Of a stretch of 7,349 bases of DNA, positions 1 to 5,250 are shown piece after piece. Location of the stretch: NCBI GenBank assembly GCA_903924805.1, contig CAIYCZ010000563.1, positions 1 to 7,349 of the forward strand, read 5' to 3'. Origin of the DNA: an uncultured delta proteobacterium (lineage in GTDB: Bacteria > Desulfobacterota > WTBG01 > CAIYCZ01). Each line of letters opens with the position of its first letter. The stretch's first letter is position 1. A program made the position numbers and the translations under genes. Below the pieces are notes generated by a model. The model saw nothing but the letters and a program-made list of their open reading frames with translations, ran no database searches and was not told the DNA's origin.

Positions 1-741
1 ATGCTCATCGTGAAAGCCGTACCCCACAATTAACATTCTCTTATCGCCCTCTCTAATCGCATTTTGAAACAACTCAAAATACCATCGCAATAAAGGTTCT
101 TGGTTGATATCCTCAATTTTATTCTTACCAATAACCATCCGGCTATTCTGATCTGTTGTTAACCATCCATAAGAACCATGCAGTTTAATATAAATTAATC
201 CTCCGAAATTATTAATCTCGCACTTTGCCTTCTCAACACTTTTTTCATCTGGAAGCGTTACGAATTTTATATTATCAAATTTATTAAGGGGGTAGTTAAA
301 GGGAGATACGCCAGGAGATCTATATTGAAACATTCTTTCCATTAATAAATCCTGGTTCAGAGTAAAAAACAAATTCTTCTCTAATCCGCTTGCTGAAAAG
401 ATGTTAAGTAAATCTTCAAGCCCATAAGTATTAAGAGCTGTTGGATTTTCGGTATTAAAAGTCCAATTTTTAATATTATCATCGAGATATTTATACGCCT
501 CTTCAATTGCTTGTCGCAATGTCATTCTCTCCGATTGATCGTATCTTGACTCATTAAAGACTGCGTAGTAAGCAGATTCAAAATCAAAATTATCCAAGAG
601 CAACTCGCGGATTTTTTCTTTTGATTGAATAGCTGGATTATTAAATATTTTTGACCACATTTCACTACCGAGGTAACCGCCAAAATTATATGTAAATCCG
701 GCTCCAGTAAATAAAATCAGTTTTTTTGATTTGAAACCCAT
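1..741 (-). CDS. SIR2-like (SIR2_2-type) protein, probable NAD-hydrolysing defence effector; C-terminus beyond the window
   Basis: This open frame has 247 codons and no stop; it runs off the left edge. I read it directly on the minus strand. Residues 8-17 (LILFTGAGFT) give the Rossmann-type GAGxT motif. Residues 126-131 (FTLNQD) match the SIR2 TxNxD motif, with N129 as the expected catalytic Asn. Residues 186-190 (KLHGS) supply the catalytic-type His188. Residues 237-247 (LIVGYGFHDEH) match the late 'VGYxFxDxH' motif of SIR2_2 proteins. Members of this family act as NADases in phage-defence systems such as Thoeris and DSR; the domain that would identify the system normally follows and is not visible here. 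The ATG is nearly forced because an in-frame TAG lies three codons upstream, and a weak AGG ribosome site sits 5 nt before it. The gene is AT-rich (about 36% GC in sampled lines), which is consistent with transfer. The family assignment is firm; the defence role is inferred. Confidence 0.85.
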   Translation of the reverse strand, partial: MGFKSKKLILFTGAGFTYNFGGYLGSEMWSKIFNNPAIQSKEKIRELLLDNFDFESAYYAVFNESRYDQSERMTLRQAIEEAYKYLDDNIKNWTFNTENPTALNTYGLEDLLNIFSASGLEKNLFFTLNQDLLMERMFQYRSPGVSPFNYPLNKFDNIKFVTLPDEKSVEKAKCEINNFGGLIYIKLHGSYGWLTTDQNSRMVIGKNKIEDINQEPLLRWYFELFQNAIREGDKRMLIVGYGFHDEH

Positions 742-755
742 AATTACCTATTCTT

Positions 756-784
756 CTATTACAGAAAAAAGGGGGGGGGTTCAA
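756..784 (-). promoter_or_regulatory. Candidate promoter of the SIR2-like gene with a homopolymer spacer
   Basis: On the minus strand TTGAAC (784-779) and TAATAG (761-756) are separated by exactly 17 bp. Fourteen of those are a run of C followed by a run of T (plus strand: G at 771-779, A at 765-770). The boxes match consensus only partly (4/6 and 3/6). Transcription would begin about 15-20 nt before the ATG at 741. A mononucleotide tract between -35 and -10 is a known phase-variation arrangement, as in Neisseria opc and porA. The same bases can also be read as a terminator (separate entry). Confidence 0.3.
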
Positions 785-793
785 CCTGACCCC
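765..793 (-). terminator. Possible intrinsic terminator after the 63-residue gene
   Basis: On the minus strand, GGGGT (793-789) can pair with ACCCC (780-776) around an 8-nt loop. More C residues and then six T residues follow. The stem is short, and five unpaired C residues separate it from the T tract unless the pairing slips. If real, it would end transcription of the upstream 63-residue gene, so the SIR2-like gene would need its own promoter. It overlaps the candidate promoter, and I cannot decide between them. Confidence 0.25.
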
Positions 794-856
794 ACACCTT
801 CCTCATAGTGTCTTTTTATTTAGCATCATAATCTTTTGAGAATTATACTTAATAAG

Positions 857-1048
857 TTAAATGAACCAACGATTATAAAAAAAAATACCCACAATTAAAG
901 CAGAAAACTTATATATCTTATCCCATAGTAGTTTTTTATGAGGATGCACTTGATACCAGCTCCTAAGCGCAACCGCGCCAATTTTTGAATGATTAATAAC
1001 AAGCAACAAACCAAATAAAGTTATAAAAATAGAAGTAACAATATCCAT
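857..1048 (-). CDS. Small hypothetical protein with two hydrophobic segments (63 aa)
   Basis: I do not recognise this family. The 63-residue product has a hydrophobic N-terminal segment (residues 3-19), a basic, aromatic middle stretch with the dipeptide KK and two His (about 29-46), and a second hydrophobic segment (about 47-58) ending in NRWFI. This suggests an inner-membrane hairpin protein. There is no clear ribosome site before the ATG (the upstream bases are TTTGTAAA), which lowers confidence. It lies 115 bp upstream of the SIR2-like gene on the same strand, with a G/A tract and possible terminator between them. Its base composition matches the AT-rich left flank. It may be an unrelated small membrane protein or an accessory partner of the SIR2-like gene; nothing in the sequence decides this. 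Confidence 0.5.
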   Translation of the reverse strand: MDIVTSIFITLFGLLLVINHSKIGAVALRSWYQVHPHKKLLWDKIYKFSALIVGIFFYNRWFI

Positions 1049-1104
1049 TTTACAAAGTATTTTAATTTAATGATAAGTGCGCTACAGGTGCAAGATGCAA
1101 TGGC

Positions 1105-1159
1105 GGCTCGCAAAAGACAGAAAATAAATTTTAATTATTCGATGTCTGGACCAGGCGAA
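1105..1159 (-). repeat. Direct repeat copy A (partner at 1947-2000)
   Basis: These 55 bases align with 1947-2000 with five mismatches and one 1-base indel (about 89% identity, aligned by eye). They begin at GGCTCG, the join of the heptamer array in the other copy, and run through the stop codon and final codons of the propeller lipoprotein gene. Similarity stops abruptly at both ends. The two copies lie in the same orientation about 790 bp apart and flank the CFI-box-like gene and the heptamer array. The pattern suits an old segmental duplication. Confidence 0.8.
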
Positions 1160-1160
1160 A
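1131..1160 (-). pseudogene. C-terminal remnant of a duplicated propeller lipoprotein gene
   Basis: Read on the minus strand, these bases encode FRLVQTSNN followed by TAA. The intact propeller lipoprotein ends in FRLVQTSDN, also followed by TAA. The reading frame is closed by a TGA five codons further upstream of the remnant's Phe, and no further similarity to the lipoprotein gene is visible, so only the last nine codons plus the stop survive. It is evidence that a paralogous gene, or a tandem copy of the same gene, once ended here. Confidence 0.65.
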
Positions 1161-1171
1161 TGTAGCGATTT

Positions 1172-1225
1172 GGTGTCAAATCTTGATTTTTGATTTAATG
1201 TGTGATTCGGGACGTCCCCATTCCC
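1172..1225. other. Intergenic stretch with a possible mobile-element scar
   Basis: The 250-bp gap between 1049 and 1298 holds repeat copy A and this stretch, but no gene that I can support. It contains GGTGTCAAATCTTGA and, 23 bases later, the perfect 10-bp palindrome GGGACGTCCC (1209-1218). From memory, combinations of 'GGGGTCA...' and 'GGGACGTCCCC' are common around REP-associated (IS200-like) transposase genes. A related string, GGGGTCAGGTT, lies on the minus strand at 783-793. No transposase gene is present. Confidence 0.2.
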
Positions 1226-1298
1226 TCCCACTTTCAATCGGCTCTTCCTGTCGTATGTAGTTTAACTCAACACTGTCACACTGTTGTTAAAATTATTG

Positions 1299-1838
1299 TT
1301 AGGCGTCAGGTTGTTTACCCGTTTCTTTGTTATTAATTATTTTTTCTATTGCCGGCATCATTAATTCAATCAATTCTTTTACCGGCTTCTGTAATGCAGG
1401 GTGCTCTTCAAGGAGTTTTGCCAGTTCTTCCGTATGCTGGTAATAGAATTGTATTAGCTTTCTGCCATTTTCAGATTTAGCTAACACCTCATCGCGAAAC
1501 TTGAGTAGCGTTTCATATTTTTGTTCATCAACTCCCAAAACCGGCGTTGCAAATAACGGCGGGCAATCGCTTGTGTAACAGCCGAAACCGTTCGGATTAG
1601 AACTGATTACATTACCCAGATTATGCTCAGCGCATGCCTGACTGCATCGTGCTTCGTTGTTGCAAGGTATCTCGTCAGAATAGCCTACATAAGGGTCGAA
1701 GGAGTAGTCGCCCTTCTCGCAGTGGCAGATTGTAGTGCAATAACAACACGTACAACTACTGCACAAACACATTGTTGAAATGGCTAATAAAATTAAAGAT
1801 ATAAGTGATCCTGTACTTTTTGAGATTCCTGGTGTCAT
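1299..1838 (-). CDS. Exported cysteine-rich protein with a CFI-box-like C-terminal domain (179 aa)
   Basis: The N-terminus has a short basic-polar start and a hydrophobic core (residues 11-23), so export is likely. Eight cysteines follow between residues 24 and 40, then Cys59, 65, 69, 87 and 92, giving 13 in the first 92 residues. There is no canonical lipobox. Residues 107-165 closely resemble the latter part of the CFI-box-CTERM domain: FRD at 114-116, SENGR at 122-126, FYY at 131-133, an acidic helix, EHPALQ at 145-150, and MPA near 161. The diagnostic CFIATAAYG segment is not conserved; CYTSDC (87-92) occupies its place. The start is supported by a strong AAAGGAG site 7 nt upstream of the ATG. 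CFI-box domains usually end large extracellular repeat proteins, whereas here the domain is in a small separate protein, next to a propeller lipoprotein gene. The molecular role is unknown. Confidence 0.8.
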   Translation of the reverse strand: MTPGISKSTGSLISLILLAISTMCLCSSCTCCYCTTICHCEKGDYSFDPYVGYSDEIPCNNEARCSQACAEHNLGNVISSNPNGFGCYTSDCPPLFATPVLGVDEQKYETLLKFRDEVLAKSENGRKLIQFYYQHTEELAKLLEEHPALQKPVKELIELMMPAIEKIINNKETGKQPDA

Positions 1839-1845
1839 TGTAGGG

Positions 1846-1852
1846 CTCCTTT
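1846..1852 (-). promoter_or_regulatory. Strong ribosome binding site of the cysteine-rich protein gene
   Basis: AAAGGAG on the minus strand ends 7 nt before the ATG at 1838. It is the clearest Shine-Dalgarno sequence in the window and fixes the start of this gene. The other genes here have weak or no visible sites. Confidence 0.75.
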
Positions 1853-1887
1853 CTTATTTAGGGATGCTTAAATTGTAAATCGTCGCA

Positions 1888-1950
1888 CGTGACCCGTGAC
1901 TCGGGGTTCGTGGCTCGTGGCTCGTGGCTCGTGGCCCGTGATTCGTGGCT
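1888..1950. repeat. Tandem heptamer array, nine units of consensus CGTGGCT
   Basis: Nine uninterrupted 7-bp units can be read on the plus strand: CGTGACC, CGTGACT, CGGGGTT, CGTGGCT three times, CGTGGCC, CGTGATT, CGTGGCT. The central three are identical and the edges have diverged, as expected for slippage-driven growth. The array sits between the stop of the propeller lipoprotein gene and the start of the cysteine-rich protein gene, 50 bp upstream of the latter, and touches repeat copy B. It has no dyad symmetry that would make it a terminator. Its function is unknown. Confidence 0.85.
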
Positions 1951-2000
1951 CGTAAAAAACAGAAAATATTTTTAATTATCCGATGTCTGGACCAGGCGGA
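1947..2000 (-). repeat. Direct repeat copy B (partner at 1105-1159)
   Basis: This is the copy that overlaps the intact gene. It begins in the last heptamer unit, crosses the TAA of the propeller lipoprotein gene (1972-1974) and includes its last nine codons. It is about 89% identical to 1105-1159. Because it retains the complete gene and the full array, it is likely the parental copy. Confidence 0.8.
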
Positions 2001-3615
2001 AGACCTGCCCGGAGTGTATGCAGACTAAATTTCCATCCTTGTTTTCATGCATTGCAAAGTTATCAACCGCACCATTATTAATGGCTAAAATTGATCTCTG
2101 CGGCTTATCGAGATACCATAAATAATAGTCTGATACGCCGGATACGACCAGAGCATTTTCTTTTGACAAATATTCAAGGCCGGGTACGGTAATTGCCTCA
2201 CTGGACAGCACATTATTAGCAAATACGGCTGATTCAGTAGTGCCATCGGGGATTTTGTAAATTACGTTGGCCGTGCGTTCAAGGATATAAACAGTGCCTG
2301 AATAATCAACCGTAGCCGCGGGGAGGTTTTCATGTACCATGATTCCATCAAAATGCGCTATGGGAGTTATAGTGGTCGGAGCATTAATGGATAACCTCCA
2401 TACATCGGCATGGCTGCTAATGCCACCTCTGCCTGAAACAACAACCAACTGATCATTTTTTCGGTCATAATGAATTCCCATCACCATATCGGGTATAATG
2501 CCGGGTGATACCCAGGGAGTTATCTTTCCCTCAGCAGAAATTTTGGCAATAACTCCATCCGGAAAGCCCCCATAAATATTCCCACTGGAATCACGCGCTA
2601 ATGATGTACATATGCCATTGAATTTTTCCGTAAAGGACGCAAAGCCGGTGCCGGTTACTTTTTTTATTTCATCTCCGGTGGTAACGAGTATCGTGCCGTC
2701 TGTCATCTCGACAATGGCATTGGCATTTATATGCGGGGTTATATTCTGTGTTTGCCGTGATACCGGATTATAGCTGACAATATTGGCGCCGGTCCCATTA
2801 GCAACGATAAAGGTTTTTAATTGGGGAATCCATAAGAGCTGACCGGCACCGGTAGCCGGATTCATGACGAGATCAAATGAGGTCCCATTGAATCTGTTTA
2901 ACCCCTGGTTTGCCGTAAAATAATAAAGCTCGTTGTTTTCATCCAGGGCCAGGGTAATAGGTTCTGCAGTGCCCGGTATGCCAACACCGCTTGCTATGAT
3001 TGTTTGTTTATTATCGGTAAGATCAATTTCTACAATATCGCCCACCCTGGGCTCGGCGTAAAATAACTTGTTGCTAACTTCATCAAGGGCGATCTGGAAA
3101 CAGCTCCGCAGATTATTTGCAATAGTTTTTTTAAAATTACCATCAGCATCGAACTGGCAAATAGAAAACTGGTCTGCTGCATAAAAAGAGTCTTCATGTG
3201 AGCTGACCGCGAATGCCCCGCCGTTAACACCAAAGGGTTTTAATATGGTTAATTGACCATCCGTACAGGCGTACAGAGAATTGGTCACGGTCCCGATAAG
3301 CAGCCGCTTATGTTTTGGCTGCCAGGCAATAGCCCACGCACCGGGGATACTGCTGACATCTGCGTACAGGGAAATTTGTCCGGAGGGTGTTACGCGCACA
3401 ATCTGTTTTTTTCCGGTATCTGAAACCAGTATGTTGCCATCGCCATCCAGGGTAACCGTTGTAGGATATACCATTGCGTGATTATAAATAATTTCTTCTT
3501 CCCATCCCGCTTTTAGATATTTTACCGCAACACCGGTATGTGTTGCCGGAAGCTCACACCCTGCAAAAAAAAATGTGAAAAGGATTATAAAAGAAGCAGC
3601 TGTTTTTTTACTCAT
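1972..3615 (-). CDS. Lipoprotein with about twelve NHL/SMP-30-like beta-propeller blades (547 aa)
   Basis: Residues 4-20 form a signal peptide ending in a lipobox, FFAGC, with Cys20 as the lipidated residue. The rest consists of repeated four-strand units with hydrophobic beta strands and 'DGDGNILVSDTG'-type turns. I count twelve, near residues 51-85, 94-126, 134-166, 172-209, 220-252, 259-293, 299-330, 337-369, 378-421, 432-467, 478-511 and 520-543. Twelve units would suit two six-bladed propellers, as in NHL or SMP-30/gluconolactonase-like folds. No catalytic or metal-binding set is obvious, so binding or scaffolding at the cell surface is more likely than a defined enzyme. The ATG has no good ribosome site. 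It lies 82 bp behind the cNMP/PAS gene and is probably co-transcribed. The final codons are duplicated at 1131-1160. Confidence 0.85.
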   Translation of the reverse strand: MSKKTAASFIILFTFFFAGCELPATHTGVAVKYLKAGWEEEIIYNHAMVYPTTVTLDGDGNILVSDTGKKQIVRVTPSGQISLYADVSSIPGAWAIAWQPKHKRLLIGTVTNSLYACTDGQLTILKPFGVNGGAFAVSSHEDSFYAADQFSICQFDADGNFKKTIANNLRSCFQIALDEVSNKLFYAEPRVGDIVEIDLTDNKQTIIASGVGIPGTAEPITLALDENNELYYFTANQGLNRFNGTSFDLVMNPATGAGQLLWIPQLKTFIVANGTGANIVSYNPVSRQTQNITPHINANAIVEMTDGTILVTTGDEIKKVTGTGFASFTEKFNGICTSLARDSSGNIYGGFPDGVIAKISAEGKITPWVSPGIIPDMVMGIHYDRKNDQLVVVSGRGGISSHADVWRLSINAPTTITPIAHFDGIMVHENLPAATVDYSGTVYILERTANVIYKIPDGTTESAVFANNVLSSEAITVPGLEYLSKENALVVSGVSDYYLWYLDKPQRSILAINNGAVDNFAMHENKDGNLVCIHSGQVFRLVQTSDN

Positions 3616-3697
3616 TCTAAGCTCAGAGGAAGGTAGTAATCAGGGGAAAAACGATGCGGTTACGGTTGAGCCTGCGGCTGCGGTGCGGATGGCTCTC

Positions 3698-5011
3698 TCA
3701 TCCGGGAGTCTTTTGGAATTGAATCAGCTTGAGCGTTTCCTCGCTCATCTCAAACTCCTGTTCCAACCGCTCCATATCCATTTGAAAAACCACCCAACCC
3801 AGAAAAATATTACCCTTCCGGAATTCAAAGGCGAGTTCTACACTCTTTTTCCCCATGGGGTACTCGGGAGTTATATGGTATACGGTGAGAATGTTGTAGC
3901 TCGATCCGCCTCTGTTCTTGAAGGTGATGCCCTCGTAGGTGCGCCCGGTGACGCTTCTCATTGAATTGTCCGCTTTTGGAGAATAGAAGCCAAACACCTT
4001 CTTATCCTTCCCAAGCAGCAATATTCCCAGATAGGGTGCCGGGCTCTTGCCTTGCATCTGGAAGAATTCGTGCATCAATTGCGCGATTTTTTTCCCGTCC
4101 TGGGCGGAGAAGGGATCTGCCAGGAGGGATTTCAGTAAGAGATAGTCCTTTGAAATCTGAACGGTCAGAGCCTGCTGTTTGATTCCCATGATCTGCGCTT
4201 TGGGATAGAGGAAAAACAGTACGGCGGCCAGGACCCCAAGACAGGCGATGGAGGGAAACAACCAGGTGCGGATGCGGCGGTACCTCCGTCTCAGGTTTAC
4301 CGTCTCGGTCACATCGCGGCTCAACGACAGAAAACCGGTGATAGTGGAATGTTGATCGTGCATCGCCTTAAGAACGGTCGATACATAACGGATCCCCTTG
4401 TCCGGGTGCGTGATCCTGAACGTCCTTTCATTGCCGGCCTGCGTTGTCCGCAGTTCCCTGACAAGTTCGCGGTACGCCTCCGGATCCTGGTAAATCTCTT
4501 CCACCGGACGGGTGTGCATTTTTTCCCAGTTTGTGCCAAAGAGCTTTTCTGCGGGGGTGTTCCAGGAGATGATTCTCCCTTCGAGTCCGGTCACGATAAC
4601 AGCTTCCGGTAATTGATCGCAAAACTCGCTTAATCCGTGCAAAGCCTGGGTACTCTCATCCAGCCGCTCGGCCAGAACCCGGGGAATTTTCCAGGCTAAT
4701 GACGGAAACTCCTGAAGGAACTGGTTGATCTGATCTTTGGGAACGCAAACGGCCTGACCATCGCTTACGGCTCTGACGGTTGCCGTTCTCTTTGTCTCGA
4801 GCAGAAAAGATATTTCCCCGATGGATGAGCCGCTTTCGGCAACCTCCGCTATTTTCCTGTTTCCCTTGAGGATTTCCAGCTTACCGTCGAGCAGAATATA
4901 CAGGTCTTTTGACTCATCTCCCTCTGAGCACAGAATATCGCCGTTATGAAAATCCACCAAGTACTTCTCTATGGCGGGATACTTGAGAAGGGTTTCGTGG
5001 GTGAAGTCCAT
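3698..5011 (-). CDS. Membrane protein: cyclic-nucleotide-binding domain, PAS domain, one TM helix, Cache-like external domain (437 aa)
   Basis: Residues 12-118 form a CAP_ED/cNMP-binding domain. The phosphate-binding cassette is intact: G65-E66-I67 followed by R75-T76-A77, which retains the Arg that contacts the cyclic phosphate, so ligand binding is plausible. Residues 125-237 are a PAS domain (LPEAVIVTGLEGRIISWN, ending in GFLSLSRDVTE). A basic stretch, RRRYRRIR, precedes one membrane helix (250-270), placing the N-terminal domains in the cytoplasm. Residues 272-430 resemble a single Cache-type sensor on the outside (GRTYEGITF, then VEL...GWVVFQMD). No histidine kinase, GGDEF, EAL, methyl-accepting or DNA-binding domain is present, which is unusual for a sensor. 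It is the first gene of a probable two-gene unit with the propeller lipoprotein. The start is chosen because the CAP_ED domain begins directly after it; the ribosome site is weak. Confidence 0.85.
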   Translation of the reverse strand: MDFTHETLLKYPAIEKYLVDFHNGDILCSEGDESKDLYILLDGKLEILKGNRKIAEVAESGSSIGEISFLLETKRTATVRAVSDGQAVCVPKDQINQFLQEFPSLAWKIPRVLAERLDESTQALHGLSEFCDQLPEAVIVTGLEGRIISWNTPAEKLFGTNWEKMHTRPVEEIYQDPEAYRELVRELRTTQAGNERTFRITHPDKGIRYVSTVLKAMHDQHSTITGFLSLSRDVTETVNLRRRYRRIRTWLFPSIACLGVLAAVLFFLYPKAQIMGIKQQALTVQISKDYLLLKSLLADPFSAQDGKKIAQLMHEFFQMQGKSPAPYLGILLLGKDKKVFGFYSPKADNSMRSVTGRTYEGITFKNRGGSSYNILTVYHITPEYPMGKKSVELAFEFRKGNIFLGWVVFQMDMERLEQEFEMSEETLKLIQFQKTPG

Positions 5012-5030
5012 CGCTATTTACACTCTTGAG

Positions 5031-5057
5031 AAAAGGTGTCTTATCATTAAAATCACC
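5031..5057 (-). terminator. Weak terminator-like hairpin in the leader of the cNMP/PAS gene
   Basis: On the minus strand, GGTG (5057-5054) pairs with CACC (5038-5035). After one A-A mismatch, three more pairs (one G-T) are possible, and TTTTCTC follows directly. It lies 20 nt before the ATG and downstream of the candidate structured leader, where an attenuator would be expected. The stem is weak, so it may have no function. Confidence 0.2.
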
Positions 5058-5067
5058 AACAGGCTTC

Positions 5068-5137
5068 CGTGGCATCCATAAGTAAAGCATCCGGGCACAG
5101 AGGATCCGGCTTTGCTTTGCCCCTCGAAGAGGCCACG
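5068..5137 (-). ncRNA. Candidate structured 5' leader (three-stem fold), unrecognised
   Basis: The predicted transcript has a leader of about 170 nt before the cNMP/PAS start. Within it CGTGGC (5137-5132) can pair perfectly with GCCACG (5073-5068), closing a domain. Inside, a short hairpin CTC-TTC-GAG (5131-5123) is followed at once by GGGCA (5122-5118), which can pair with TGCCC (5097-5093). This makes a three-helix arrangement. The string GCAAAGCAAAGCC recalls the cyclic-di-GMP (GEMM) riboswitch, but its conserved tetraloop hairpin and receptor are not visible. Folding was by eye only; stems of this length can arise by chance. The 239-bp gap between 5012 and 5250 holds no gene that I can support. 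Confidence 0.25.
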
Positions 5138-5191
5138 TTCTGCAAAAGTTCAAAGGTGACTAACATTAACATTATCCTCGATAATAGTTCA

Positions 5192-5220
5192 ACTATATTC
5201 CTGCTCATAAAGATGGTCAA
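5192..5220 (-). promoter_or_regulatory. Sigma70-type promoter for the cNMP/PAS and propeller lipoprotein genes
   Basis: On the minus strand, TTGACC (5220-5215, 5/6 to consensus) and TATAGT (5197-5192, 5/6) are separated by 17 bp. Transcription would start near 5185, giving a leader of about 170 nt before the ATG at 5011. It lies 31 bp downstream of the polX stop, so the cNMP/PAS gene need not depend on polX transcription. Confidence 0.65.
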
Positions 5221-5221
5221 T

Positions 5222-5242
5222 TGTCAATTATATTTATTGACA
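5222..5242 (-). promoter_or_regulatory. Candidate operator, 7-bp inverted repeat next to the -35 box
   Basis: TGTCAAT and ATTGACA form perfect 7-bp arms around an AT-only 7-bp spacer. The centre is about 47 bp upstream of the predicted start of transcription, where activators of the CRP/FNR type often bind. I cannot name the regulator. It ends one base from the -35 box and begins 9 bp from the polX stop. Confidence 0.4.
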
Positions 5243-5250
5243 GGACTGTT

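Noticed and set aside
1262..1291. Hairpin CAACA/TGTTG downstream of the cysteine-rich gene as a terminator
   Set aside because: The stem is only 5 bp and AT-rich, with no T tract in the minus-strand direction.
1299..1838. Lipoprotein assignment for the cysteine-rich protein
   Set aside because: No cysteine is preceded by a proper lipobox (candidates read STMC and CSSC), so I call it exported only.
1299..1838. Defensin-like cysteine fold (Cys65, 69, 87, 92)
   Set aside because: The CxxxC and GFGC spacing hints at it, but the final CxC pair is missing and the first loop is too long; the CFI-box-like match in the same protein is much stronger.
3686..3704. Hairpin CGGATG/CATCCG at the cNMP/PAS stop codon as a terminator
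   Set aside because: The 6-bp stem is real, but no T tract follows in the direction of transcription, and the next gene lies only 82 bp on, so termination there is not supported.
3281..3964. Plus-strand open frames at 3281-3481 and 3575-3964
   Set aside because: They lie antisense to clear genes with domain matches, have no recognisable products, and reflect codon use of the minus-strand genes.
5068..5160. Cyclic-di-GMP (GEMM-I) riboswitch in the cNMP/PAS leader
   Set aside because: GCAAAGC is present, but the GNRA-capped hairpin between GCAAACC and GACGCAAAGC, the tetraloop receptor and the final G-rich strand were not found. It is kept only as an unnamed candidate leader.
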